Below, piece after piece: positions 1 through 11,766 of a stretch of DNA of 64,000 bases. Where the stretch lies: positions 92,543,980 through 92,607,979 of the forward strand of contig CP136063.1 of NCBI GenBank assembly GCA_032622095.1, read 5' to 3'. The notes beneath the pieces are model-generated. The model saw only the letters and a program-made list of their open reading frames with translations. It had not been told where the DNA came from and searched no databases. Position 1 is the first letter of the stretch, and the number at the start of each line of letters is the position of its first letter. Position numbers and translations under genes: made by a program. This DNA comes from Siphonodentalium dalli. Its lineage: Eukaryota; Mollusca; Scaphopoda; Gadilida; Siphonodentaliidae.

Positions 1-324
1 ACCAAAATCACCTCTCCAGAACCTGGCAATTGTAAGGTATGCAATTCTACGTTCAGCAACATTGTTGAACACGCTATTTTGGCATGTTCTGTAACGTCCG
101 ATCAGAGAATACAAGTATGGTACGATATCATTGATATGTTTGGCGTACCGTTTTTCATACATATTGATTCTCTACCCATCCAAGAGCAATCGATGGCATT
201 CTTAGGTTGCTTATCAACCGATATTAGAAGTATCGTTTCCCACACACGTGTACATGAACTAACGGTCTTCATGGTCCGAACTTCATTCGAATTGTGGACA
301 AAATATATATCACGCTGCAATTGA
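1..324 (+). CDS. C-terminal tail of a non-LTR retrotransposon ORF (partial)
   Basis: The frame is open from the first base to TGA at 322-324, 107 codons with no start, so the 5' part lies outside the window. The segment has a C-x2-C...H...C pattern (CKVCN about residue 15, EHAILAC about residue 29-35) followed by a short helical, tryptophan-containing tail. This is the layout seen at the C-terminus of many animal non-LTR reverse transcriptase polyproteins, after the RT domain. No RT motif is inside the window, so the family cannot be named. It could also be a fragment of a host zinc-binding protein. Confidence is moderate for 'coding-like' and lower for the assignment. Confidence 0.45.
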   Translation, partial: TKITSPEPGNCKVCNSTFSNIVEHAILACSVTSDQRIQVWYDIIDMFGVPFFIHIDSLPIQEQSMAFLGCLSTDIRSIVSHTRVHELTVFMVRTSFELWTKYISRCN

Positions 325-795
325 CCACTTTATTTCTACAATTGTATCGGTTACAACTAACTCATGCGAAAATGTCACACGTCACAATTGTCTCACGCTA
401 GCACACGCGTGGAATGGTGCAATATTGCTATCTAATATAAGACAGGTCATTTTCTGCATCACTCATAGATCATAGTATACTCTCGATTTGTTCTTATGGT
501 GGTAATGGAAAAATAATTTCAGGATTCACTTGTCCGCATATCACAATTTAATTACTGTGATGTTGCTATCGTGTTCGTAAAGCATATTGATGTATCAAAA
601 GGAACATACATCATCGAGCGTGAGAGCTATACTAACAATGTATGAATGTTTGTGTGTGCGTGCTTCTCTATGTTTCTGTTCAATTCTTAATGTAACTGTA
701 TTCATAATGTATGGCTCTCCTATACTTGGAGGAAATAAAAGTATATATAAGGCATCGTTTTGTTTTGTTTGTGCTTTGTCACTTGTGTGTATAAT
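325..795. other. Intergenic, nothing recognised
   Basis: No sustained open frame, repeat or hairpin was recognised. Open frames here overlap on both strands and have no family motifs. Confidence 0.5.
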
Positions 796-969
796 ATGGC
801 GTCAAATTCGAAGAAATCAGATATATGGACTCACTTCACGTTAGATGCCAAAACTAAAAAGGCAAACTGCAAGCTCAATCCAGATCATGTTCTTAGTTAC
901 TGTGGCACTACGACCACCTTGTGGAACCATGCATGCGACATTGACTACTTGAATTTCATAAACAGATAA
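796..969 (+). pseudogene. BED zinc-finger fragment (hAT/ZBED-like N-terminus)
   Basis: A 57-codon frame begins with a good ATG at 796 (preceded by ATAAT). It reads like the start of a BED finger: an IWTHFTLD-type segment, a Lys-rich stretch with one Cys of the first pair (NCKL), then TTTTLWNH. The second Cys and the last His are missing, so the finger is degenerate. BED fingers sit at the N-terminus of hAT transposases and ZBED proteins. No catalytic RNase H-like domain follows, only AT-rich sequence with repeated ATTCGAATA words. Probably a dead remnant of a hAT element. Confidence 0.5.
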
Positions 970-1065
970 ACTCTCGCTATTAAGCCAAAAGACTTTTTTT
1001 CTCTCTTTTTTTTTGCGTATAGCATGTGCATGGATAAATATGCTATTTCTTTAAATAATAAATTG

Positions 1066-1188
1066 GTTCGAATATATGTTTTCTATATAATTTTATAATT
1101 TATCTAACTATTCGAATACTATTCGAATATTCGCTCGTTATTCGAATCGAATATTCGAATACCGAAATCCGTCGAATACCGAACACTA
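1066..1188. repeat. Clustered ATTCGAATA words, possible hAT end
   Basis: The palindromic word TTCGAA recurs at least seven times in about 120 bp, ending in CCGAATACCGAACACTA. The sub-terminal regions of hAT elements often hold such repeats, and the outer end fits a hAT-like inverted terminal sequence beginning TAGTGTTCGG. I could not find the opposite end. Confidence 0.4.
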
Positions 1189-1823
1189 CCCGCTATCAAC
1201 TGTCAACTTGAAGTTGGACCCCAGATGGTTACTTCGCATTTCCATGGGATTTTTATGAAGTTGTTGTGGGCATATTTAGCCCTCAACCACACCACCCCTT
1301 AAATGATATGCTCCATCACCTTTACATTCGGAGTAAAAGTTTGTTTATGTTGCAATAGTTAGGACTACATTGCTGGGGAACATTTCTCCTCGCTCGTTAC
1401 TGGAAGCGTTACAATGTTATGGCATTCGTCAAGTTAACCAGTATTTCACATAACTCAGTCTTTATCACTGACATTTTCCACTAGATCTGTCCGATCAACA
1501 CAATTGACAAAATATGCCCTGAAGTACAGTTATTGGGTGCAAGTCATCTGATTAACTAAGTTTGTTCAGTATTTCGATGAAGTTTGGAAATAGAAACAAA
1601 ATAAAACTGCCAACAAAATTTTATGTCTAAGTCTGCGCACCTTTCGGCTTCTCTTATCTGTCACCATTCTTTTATTTGGATTTTCAAATATCTCGCCATC
1701 ACGAAACAACAAAATCATTTGAACAATGGTTTTCTCAAGCATGGTGACACAAGTGTTATTTTGTTTACATTCTCAATATCCTGGAAGCCACGTTTTCTCG
1801 GAAGCGGGATCTATGTAATGGTT
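1189..1823. other. Intergenic, nothing recognised
   Basis: AT-rich sequence without recognised motif, repeat or persistent frame. Confidence 0.4.
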
Positions 1824-1903
1824 AGAGCACAAGAATAGTTCTTTACCAGAATAAATCGAGTCGGAGACGAGATTTCTTCTGGTAAAGAACTATTCGCGTG
1901 CTC
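1824..1903. repeat. 80-bp imperfect hairpin
   Basis: The segment AGAGCACAAGAATAGTTCTT at 1824-1843 is repeated in inverted form at its far end, with about 28-bp arms and a 24-bp loop. The + strand stays open from the loop to about 2,080 (roughly 70 codons), but no family is recognisable. Confidence 0.6.
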
Positions 1904-2569
1904 TGACCGACTTAGAGCACAATTGACCGCACATAATGCGATTATCTCGAAATACGCAATTGATCGTGCGTTGAACACGACGTACAATCCGTGCGCTGGC
2001 CGAGATGAACTCAATGACCCGTTAGCCACACCAATCATCGACATTACCCATGCAGTGATCGCCGTTGAATGTGAATAAATATGTCCGAAACGACACGGAT
2101 TAACGTGTGACCCGTTTTCACAAGCCAAGTCACTCGCAGATGTGTTTGGAAAATCAAATGTGGAAGTAGCATGATTGTGTCTTACTATTATTATATACAT
2201 TGTATAAGTGGATCATGAATTCCGAAGAAGTCTGTCTGCCAGAATGATGACATGGAATTTGGACCTGTAACCAACTACCAACTACTTTTTGCCAAAGGTA
2301 ATGCTGCACATCATTATTATGTGACAAACGTGTCGCCTTTTTAAGAAACTGTTTCGAAATTACTACCATAATAGTCCATTGGTTCCTCCAGATTATCCAG
2401 ATACAAGTTCTGTTGTTAGTTATATCGGATATGTGGAGCGCTATATAGTGAAGTGGTGATTCTGTTGGATTATTGGATATATCACTATTTAGTGGTTCTA
2501 AATGTAAATGTTAATTCATTTAGTTTCATCGTTGGATTAGTGGTCCTGTATGGGCGGCCATTCGGTCGG

Positions 2570-3241
2570 AGATTACATGAAATAAAAGTTAATGGTGGTT
2601 TGTGAAAACAATTACAATCTATTTCAAAACAATAGTCTCCATTTTCAAACCAATAGTCGTTCTTTGATTCAATAAGAGACAATTCCGTGTTAACAGATAT
2701 AGATTCATAATCAACGTTGACCGATGCAAAATTAATGTTCTATTTTAATTTAATAGCATTCATTGTTCAACTAATATCGAATAACAAACAATTAATACAG
2801 CTTTGCTCATATTCAGTAAACCTATATTCCGTTTCAATAGCCATATTTTCTCAATCAATAGACATATTTCAAACCGATAGACGATTTCTCACGATCAGTG
2901 ATTACCGTTATCAAACTAATAGACCTTATTGTAAAACTAATAAATAAAACCGTAATTAACTTATTGTAAAACTAATAACTTATTGTAAAATTACTAGACC
3001 TTATTGTAAAACTAATAACTTATTGTAAAATTAATAGACCTTATTGTAAAACTAATAATCAATAGACATATTTTAAACCAATATACTATTTCCCACGATC
3101 AATGATTACCGTTATCAAACTAATATCTAATAGCGGAATTAACTATTTCAGGTCAAACCAATGAGCTCATTTGAAACTAATGATTAAAACACAAACCTAT
3201 AAGCAATTCGTAAATTAACGCTAGGGGCGCTGGCCACCAAT
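2570..3241 (+). repeat. AT-rich interspersed repeat A, copy 1
   Basis: About 670 bp built from short words such as AATAGAC, TTATTG and TAAAACTAATAA. It ends near AACGCTAGGGGCGCTGG. An inverted copy is at 30,080-31,056 with the same ends (GTTAATGGTGGTTTGTGAAA on one side, CTAGGGGCGC on the other). Between 2,925 and 3,060 a ~20-bp unit (CTTATTGTAAAACTAATAA) is tandemly repeated. No coding capacity is apparent. Confidence 0.75.
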
Positions 3242-4126
3242 TTTGTTCGCAAAATCCGTAACGTCAGAAATATAGAAATAAACATGGGAGTTCCCAATGT
3301 CATGTCGATGTGACGATTTGGAGTATGAGTTCACTCGGTGCAAATCAAACGACGATAATTATTCACTATAATATATAGGACATATAGTGGAGTAGATTAA
3401 GTCAAATTTTCAAGGCAATTGTTCAAATTGTTACTAAAGCATGAAACTTTGCACATATGTACATCTTCACATACTTTTTTATATTATATATGGAGCCACG
3501 CTGAAATTTCACTTTAACCCCTCTTTTAAGGGGTTTTCCAAAATTATAGAGCGTTTCGTGATTATATAATTTAATAAATGTCGCAATTAATCTCACCATG
3601 AAATATACGATTTAAAATTAGGCATATTCAGTACGTGTGACTCTGAGAGATATAATGCCACATTTTTAGGGTAAAATTGGAACTCCCCGTCCAAGATGGT
3701 CGTCAAAATGGCAGCTGAAAGAGGAAATTTGACGTGTTTTCGCCAATATCTTCTGGATCAGGTTCTGCTGTATGGAACTGGTTCAGAAATGTGACTTCAT
3801 TTTGTATTGCTCATGTTAACAAATAATTGGAGCAATGAATATGTCATTCGTATGATCCAAGTCCCTCCCGATCCCTCAATAATTCGATTATACATAACTC
3901 GGTATGAAATTTAACCAAATATCACCGTTATGAATCTAGTCATATTTTAACAAGAATTTGACAGAACTTTGCAAATTATGACATACAATTACTTATGATT
4001 TTTTGCGCTTAAGTGCAAATATTTTACGTTTAATCACAAATCATTTGCGCTTAAGTGGAAATAGAAATTAATGCATTGATCTCCCTGAATTAATTTAAAA
4101 TGGCAAAGGCCTAACACATCACTCAA
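3242..4126. other. Intergenic, nothing recognised apart from TTTGCGCTTAAG words
   Basis: Unique-looking AT-rich sequence. From about 3,995 to 4,065 the word TTGCGCTTAAGTG appears twice, the same word that clusters at 5,015-5,190. Confidence 0.4.
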
Positions 4127-4581
4127 GCAAGCCTGCAAATAGCGTGTCTGTCATTTGCAGAATGAGGTCCACAGAGGGTGAATTTAGTGATGCTACCCTG
4201 CATAGCGGGCTAGCATAACTAAATTCACCCTCTTGGGACATCATTCTGCTTAGGCCTCATCTTCTGTGAAGTAACTATGGTATCAAATTAACATAGTTTT
4301 TATTTACGTTTTCCCATCTGGGAAGTTTCTATATCCCCTAATTTGCAGAAGATACAATCCACAATCGAGGCTCCAAATCGGTGAACATCACCAACTTCAA
4401 CTTGCCCGGGAACTTCAATCTGATCCTAGGACTGCCATAGCAGTTGAGGGCCTAAGCAGAATGAGGTCCCCATAGGGTAAATTTAGTGATGCTAGCCCAC
4501 TATGTGGTGTAGCGTCACTAAATTCACCCTCTGCAGGGGACCTCATTCTGCAAATGACAGACACGCTATTTGCAGACTTGC
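4127..4581. repeat. Foldback element with hairpins inside both arms
   Basis: The outer inverted arms start GCAAGCCTGCAAATAGCGTG and end in the complement (GCAGACTTGC at 4,572-4,581). Within each arm a second palindrome carries GAATTTAGTGATGCTA and its complement. The whole can fold into a cruciform with two side hairpins. There is no reading frame. The length fits a MITE-like non-autonomous element. Confidence 0.7.
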
Positions 4582-5014
4582 ACTAAAGTCTATATAGGCC
4601 CATCATATGAGGGAAGCAATCCCCAGTGATCCCTAAATACCTTTTATGACCATGGAAATGGTATAGATCTGTACAGGATATGTCTCTTTTATAAAATGTA
4701 CTAGATCTCTGGGATGGAGACACAAATTCTTAGGGACAGGGATGCTGATAATATGAAAATATGTTTTCCCCCTAATTCTATTCAATAAGTACACCACGAG
4801 GGAAGCAAGCCCCCAGTAACCCCTAATTCCCCTTCTATGACCATGGAAATGGTATATATTTGTGCAGAAGATGTCCCTTTAATAAAATATGCTAGAGCTC
4901 TGGGAGTGACGCACCAATTTTTGGGACACCAGAGACAGAAATGCTTTTGACTTTTCAACTTTCGAGTCTGTATGGACTACTACTATGGGCCCAGAGGGAA
5001 GTAAAGGATGTTAG

Positions 5015-5195
5015 GTATTTGCTCTTAAGCGCAAATCATTTACACTTAAGCGCAAATCATTTTCGCTTAAGCACAAACAAATTGATAGACACATATTTGT
5101 GCTTATTAAAGCGCAAATGACATCGCTTAAGCCTAAATGATTTTATGCTTAAGTGCAAATATTTGCGCTTAATATTTGTGCTTGAGCGCAAATAA
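5015..5195. repeat. Cluster of GCGCTTAAGCGC-type palindromic words
   Basis: The sequence is a run of degenerate ~18-bp words around TTTGCGCTTAAGCGCAAAT. The word itself is a palindrome, so the strands look alike. Solitary copies occur near 4,000-4,060, and related words near 15,225-15,260 and 62,500-62,560. Confidence 0.6.
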
Positions 5196-5915
5196 ATAAT
5201 AAATGTGAAAAGGGCCTCCCATAGTAAGAGGGGATTCTAAATTTCTTGAACATTGAAATTCCCTTTGTTTGAGAATTTGTACATGTTTATATTGAATATT
5301 CTCAGTAAATAATTATTCTGTGTGTTTCAAAAGAAATCACTGGCAGAATGAATTGTTATTGTTTTTAAGTATTGGTTATAGATAACAGTTAATTAGATTG
5401 ACTCCCCTCTTCCCAGATCCATCCTTACCGATCGCCCGGCGATTCACCCAGGTCTATTGGATGGCTCAAACGACTTTTCCTACTATGGCCAGTTTGTACC
5501 CTTGATTTGAATGACACATTTAATTGCTTCGTACCATGTTTTTGGTCATTTCACACCATATACATTGTATTGGTATGTTTCATTGATTCCCAAAAATGAT
5601 GATTGGTCATTCGTATGTGAAAAATTATTTTAATCGTGTTAACTTAATGAAAGCGAACATGTTCATGATTTAACGTTCGTGATTATGACAACCCGACATT
5701 TACATGTTAACATATTTCTTTATTTTTTTTTTGCGAAACAAAATGAACAAATTGAAATTGTCGCGACAAAGTTAAAGATGCATAATCCGAGTTAACGCTG
5801 GAATATTACTATTTCCTTGGCTTCCGGGTAAAACTTATTTGAGTTGAGGAACCCACCCATCAAAGCTGAGAGTGATCAGATATCGATTTTTGAAATCTAT
5901 TATTTTTCAACATCG
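5196..5915. other. Intergenic, nothing recognised
   Basis: No frame, motif or strong repeat was recognised in this stretch. Confidence 0.4.
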
Positions 5916-6125
5916 ACACAGGGGCATGTAACGCACTCCGCTGTCCGCCCGCCTTTTGCGCTGCCCATATACGCCGCTGCTATATACGCGCCTGCTTCAC
6001 GCTAATGGTAGTATAATAGTCCTATTATACTACCATTAGCGTGAAGCAGGCGCGTATATAGCAGTGGCGTATATGGGCAGCGCAAAAGGGGGCGGACAGC
6101 GGAGCGCGTTACAGGCCCCTGTGCC
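5916..6125. repeat. 210-bp near-perfect hairpin (MITE-like)
   Basis: Two ~104-bp arms meet at a 2-bp spacer (6,020-6,021), with flanks GTATAATAG and CTATTATAC. The outer ends are CACAGGGGC and GCCCCTGTG. The arms differ at only a few positions. A decayed relative with the same outer words and a TATACGCC-rich interior lies near 31,300-31,435. Confidence 0.8.
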
Positions 6126-6352
6126 ATTAATATTTTTTAGTGGCCCAATAAAAAGTCGAAAAAGGACGGATGAAGATGGATAACTCTAAAAGCAAGTGGC
6201 TTTTTTTGTGTCAGATATTTGACAAACCCGCAAATTTTCATTGAACAAAATGTTGATAAATAACAGGTTTTGGCCAATTGTATACTATATTTGACTGGTT
6301 AGCATTATTTTTGGGGCATTAATCGATTCTGGTAAAGGAAGTGGCATTTCAA

Positions 6353-8335
6353 ATGAAAGTGTCAATGACACTGTAGCTCAACTTGGAAAGGGAATAATTT
6401 AATGTATTAGTCAATGGAGCGATTAGGAATGTGGAAAGTTGAATGTCTAATACTAGTTAAAAGACATGAAGAGAAAAGTAAAATCCAAGATGGCTGCTGG
6501 CGGCCATGTTTTCGGCCGAATGACCACAAAATGAGTCGTTCCCATCTACATGTCATCGTTAACATCCATGACCAATTTTATGATGATCAGACTAAAGGTA
6601 CGACCTGTAGCCCGTGCTAAAGGATTTAGTCATACAAAGAGTAAAATCCAAGATGGCTGCTGGCGGCCATGTTTTTTGGCCGAATGACCCCAAAATGACT
6701 CGTTCCCACCTACATGACATTGTTAATATCCATGACAAATTTTATGATGATCAGACTAAAGGTACGACCTGCAGCCCGTGCTGAAGAATTTAGTCATACA
6801 AAGAGTAAAATCCAAGATGGCTGCTGGCGGCCATGTTTTTTGGCCGAATGAACCCAAAATTACGCGTTCCCATCTACATGTCAATATTATCATCCATGAC
6901 AAATTTCATGATGATCAGACTAACAGTACGACCTGTGGCCCGTGCTAATGGATTAAATTTTGAAATCCAAGATGGCCGCTGGCGGCCATGTTTTTTGGCC
7001 GAATGACCCCAAAATGACTCGTTCCCATCTACATTCCAATTTCAACAGCCATGACAAATTTTATGATGATCGGACTAAAGGTACGACCTGTAGCCCGTGC
7101 TAAAGGATTTAGTCATACAAAGAGTAAAATCAAAGATGCCTGCTGGCGGCCATATTTTTTGACCGAATGACCCCAAAATGACTCGTTGCCATCTACATGT
7201 CATTGTTAACATTCGTGACAAATTTTATGATGATCAGACTAAAGGTACGACCTGTAGCCCGTGCTAAAGGATTTAGTCATACAAAGAGTAAAATCCAAGA
7301 TAGCTGCTGGCGGCCATGTTTTTGGGCCAAATGACCCCAAAATTACTCGTTCCCATCTACATGTCAATATTAACATCCATGACAAATTTGATGATGATCA
7401 GACTAAAGGTACGACCTGTGGCCCGTGCTAATGGATTGAATTTTGAAATCCAAGTTGGCCACTGGCGGCCATTGGTTTTTGTCCGAATGACCCCAAAATG
7501 ACTCGTTCCCATCTATATTCCAATTTCAACAGCCATGACAAATTTTATGATGATCGGACTAAAGGTACGACCTGTAGCCCGTGCTAAAGGATTTAGTCAT
7601 ACAAAGAGTGAAATCAAAGATGCCTGCTGGCGGCCATGTTTTTTGGCCGAATGACCCCAAAATGACTCGTTCCCATCTACATGTCATTATTAACATTCTT
7701 TTTGACAAATTTTATGATGATCAGACTAAAGGTACGACCTGTAGCCCGTGCTAAAGGATTTAGTCATACAAAGAGTAAAATCCAAGATGGCTGCTGGCGG
7801 CCATGTTTTTGGGCTAAATGATCCCAAAATTACTCGTTCCCATCTACATGTCAATATTAACATTCTTGACAAATTTGATGATGATCAGACTAAAGGTACG
7901 ACCTGTAGCCCGTGCTAAAGAATTTAGTCATACAAAGAGTAAAATCCAAGATGGCTGCTGGCCGCCATGTTTTTTGGCCGAATGACCCCAAAATTACTCG
8001 TTCCCATCTACATGTCAATATTAACATCCATGACAAATTTCACGACGATCAGACAAACAGTACGCCCTCAGGCTGTAGCCCGTGCTAATGGATTGAATTT
8101 TGAAATGCAAGATGGCCACTGGCGGCCATGTTTTTTTACCGAATGACCCCAAAATGTATCATTCTAGTCTAAATGTTGATGTCAACAGCTATGACAAATT
8201 TCATAGTGATCCGATCAAAGGTACGACCTGTAGACTGCATTGTTGACGCCTTACGCACACACGCACACACGGACGACGGACGACAAAGCCATGGCAATAG
8301 CTCAAACTTTACAAAGTAAAGTTGAGCTAAAAATG
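6353..8335 (+). mobile_element. Pearl-like composite element, copy 1
   Basis: The element starts with a head containing GTGTCAATGACACTGTAGCT. It continues with about 11 tandem units of ~160 bp (recognised by AAGATGGCTGCTGGCGGCCA), then an ACACACGGACGACGG microsatellite, and ends in a hairpin (TAGCTCAAACTTTAC ... GTAAAGTTGAGCTA) plus AAAATG. Two monomer types alternate in places, one beginning CATACAAAGAG and one GATTGAATTTTGAAA. This layout matches the family called pearl in bivalves (core repeats, microsatellite, short flanks), now often grouped with Helitron-like elements. It encodes no protein. Confidence 0.75.
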
Positions 8336-9347
8336 CATAGCAACCTATTAATATTTCACCACTAAAAACAATCAATACCTGAACAACTATACAAGTGAGG
8401 GATGTATAGACCTGGATATAAAATATGTTTGCTAATGATTGGATATAAAGGTAAATTTTCTTCTAAGCTGATCATTGGAAAGATACAATGTCTGTAAACA
8501 GTGGAAATATAATTAAAGTTATGGTTAGTATTTTCAAAACCAAAATCTATACAGGCGAAGAATGTGTCATGATTATCACAGATGTGATTATTTATAGAGT
8601 GATCGTGTAAAAAATATTTAGCTATCACATTGGTGAAGGATGTTAATATTTTTAAGCAAATAAACCAAATGACCCTCACTATGCATGTTAGGCTTGTGTT
8701 ATCATAAACTGTGCCAGAACTATAAACATAATCAATGGAAATATTTGAGTTATCAAATCGGATTTTAAGGGGTTAATCTTATCTAAAATAATGAACTGAT
8801 AAACACAAAATAGTCAACAAAAAGCATGTCATTGGATTTAGAAACCCATACAATAAGTCAGTCTCAAGAATCCCAGCACCCTTAATATTATCCTATAACC
8901 CAAATGCAATTGAGGGAATTTCAAAATATGACATTTCATCTAATGATGAATATTCAATTGGTTATTTATTGAAACACTGACTGAATCTGGCTCAAAGTGA
9001 AAGCAATAATTTAATTATGATTAAATAAAAAACATCAGAAGACCATATGATGTGTGCAGAGGGTTAATCATTTTCAAGGACATCATATGACGAAACTAAG
9101 AGTCTTATAGAGTGTACATTAATTAATGTCATGGACATGTTTCAACAGGGGGAATAACTTAATATTGCACAGAAAGCAGAACTGGTATAAAGAGTCATCA
9201 ATCACAGTTTGACAGGTGATAAACAGGTCTGCCAGGCACCAGTGGTTAGCATATCAGGTGTCCATATCTATAAATTGTCTCATTCCAATAACACAGTGCT
9301 CATTTTCTCTAAAAACTTTAATAGTGCATGGCAAACAGGTATGAATT
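8336..9347. other. Intergenic between the two pearl-like elements
   Basis: AT-rich sequence with no recognised gene or repeat. Open frames here are short and lack motifs. Confidence 0.4.
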
Positions 9348-11766
9348 ATGAAAGTGTCAATGACACTGTAGCTCAACTTGGAAAGGGAATAATTTAATGT
9401 GTTACTGTCGATGGAGTGATTAGGAATGTGGAAAGTTGAATGTCTAATACTAGTTAATCAACATGAAGATATATATATATGTATATAAAAGTAAAATCTA
9501 AGATGGTTGCTGGCGGCTATATTTTCCAACAATTCAAAAACATTTGATAGCTTTAGTCATGCAAAGAGTAGAATCCAAGATGGCTACTGGCAGCCATGTT
9601 TTAATGCCGAATAACCCCAAAATGACTCGTTCCCATCTACATGTCAATGTCAAAAGTCAAGACAAATTTCATAATGATCCGACCAAAGGTACGACCTGTA
9701 GCCCGTGCCAAAGGAATTAGTCATGCAAAGAGTAAAATCCAAGATGGCTGCTGGCGGCCATGTTTTTGGCCGAATGACCCCAAAATTACTTGTTCCCATC
9801 TACATGTCAATATTAACATGACAAATTTCATGATGATCAGATGAACAGTACGACCTGTAGCCCTTGCTAATGGATTGAATTTTGAAATCTAAGATGGCCG
9901 CTGGTGGCCATTTTTTTTGTCCGAATGAGCCCAAAATGACTCGTTCCCATCTATATTCCAATTTCAACAGCCATGACAAATTTTATGATGATCAGACTAA
10001 AGGTACGACCTGTAGCCCGTGCTAAAGGATTTAGTCATACAAAGAGTAAAATCTAAGACGGCTGCCAGCGGCCATGTTTTTTGGCCAAATGACCCCAAAA
10101 TTACTCGTTCCCATCTACATGTCATTGTTAACATCCATGACAAATTTTATGATGATTAGACTAAAGGTACGACCTGTAGCCCGTGCTAAAGGATTTAGTC
10201 ATACAAAGAGTAAAATCTAAGACGGCTGCCAGCGGCCATGTTTTTTGGCCAAATGACCCCAAAATTACTCGTTCCCATCTACATGTCATTGTTAACATCC
10301 ATGACAAATTTCATGATGATCAGATAAACAGTACGACCTGTGGCCCGTGCTAATGGATTGAATTTTGAAATCAAAGATGGCCACTGGCGACCATGTTTTT
10401 TGTCCGAATGACCCAAAAATGACTCGTTCCCATCTACAGTCCAATTTCAACAGCCATGACAAATTTCATGATGATCAGACTAAAGGTACGACCTGTAGCC
10501 CGTGCTAAAGGAATAGGATTTAGTCATACAAAGAGTAAAATCCAAGATGGCTGATGGCGGCCATGTTTTTGGGCCGAATGAACCCAAAATTACTCGTTTC
10601 CATCTACATGTCAATATTAACATCCATGACAAATTTCATGATGATCAGATAAACAGTACGACCTGTGGCCCGTGCTAATGGATTGAATTTTGAAATCAAA
10701 GATGGCCACTGGCGACCATGTTTTTTGTCCGAATGACCCCAAAATGACTCGTTCCCATCTACAGTCCAATTTCAACAGCCATGACAAATTTCATGATGAT
10801 CAGACTAAAGGTACGACCTGTAGCCCGTGCTAAAGGAATAGGATTTAGTCATACAAAGAGTAAAATCCAAGATGGCTGCTGGCGGCCATGTTTTTTGCCC
10901 GAATGACCCAAAAATAACTCGTTCCCATCTACATGTCATTGTTAACATCCATGACAAATTTTATGATGATCAGACTAAAGGTACGACCTGTAGCCCGTGC
11001 TAAAGGATTTAGTCATACAAAGAGTAAAATCCAAGATGGCTGATGGCGGCCATGTTTTTGGGCCGAATGACCCCAAAATTACTCGTTTCCATCTACATGT
11101 CAATATTAACATCCATGACGAATTTCATGACGATCAGACGAACAATTTGACCTGTGGCCCGTGCTAATGGATTGAATTTTGAAAACAAAGATGGCTGCTG
11201 GCGGCCATGTTTTTTGTCCGATTGACCCAAAAATGACTCGTTCCCATCTACATTCCAATTTCAACAGCCATGACAAATTTCATGATGATCAGACTAAAGG
11301 TACGACCTGTAGCCCATGCTAAAGGATTTAGTCATACAAAGAGTAAAATCCAAGATGGCTGCTGACGGCCATATTTTTTGGCCGAATGACCCAAAAATTA
11401 CTCGTTCCCATCTACATGTCATTTTTAACATCCATGACAAATGTTATGATGATACGATCAAAGGTACGATCTGTAGCCCGTGCTAAAGGATTTAGTCATA
11501 CAAAGAGTAAAATCCAAGATGGCTGCTGGCGGCCATGTTTTTTGGCCGAATGACCCCAAAATTACTCGTTCCCATCTACATGTCAATGTCAAGAGCTATG
11601 ACAAATGTTATAATGATCCGATTAAAGATACGACCTGTAGCCCGTGCTAAAGGAAATTGTTGACGCATCACACACGCACACACACACACACACACGCACA
11701 CACGGACGACGGATACCAAGTCATGGCAATAGCTCAAACTTTACAAATTAAGTTGAGCTAAAAATG
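9348..11766 (+). mobile_element. Pearl-like composite element, copy 2
   Basis: It has the same head, the same orientation and the same tail hairpin as copy 1, but about 14 core units. The microsatellite at 11,665-11,710 is expanded to a longer CA run before GGACGACGG. Some neighbouring units are nearly identical (for example those beginning near 10,030 and 10,200), which points to recent unit duplication by unequal exchange. Others differ by indels. Confidence 0.75.

Noticed and set aside
1811-2200. 129-aa frame on the minus strand opposite an open + frame
   Set aside because: Both strands are open over the same stretch, there is no ATG near a hairpin-free start, and no motif.
6414-11700. 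Tandem ~160-bp units as a CRISPR array
   Set aside because: Units are contiguous and homologous throughout, with no short repeat/unique spacer alternation and no cas genes.
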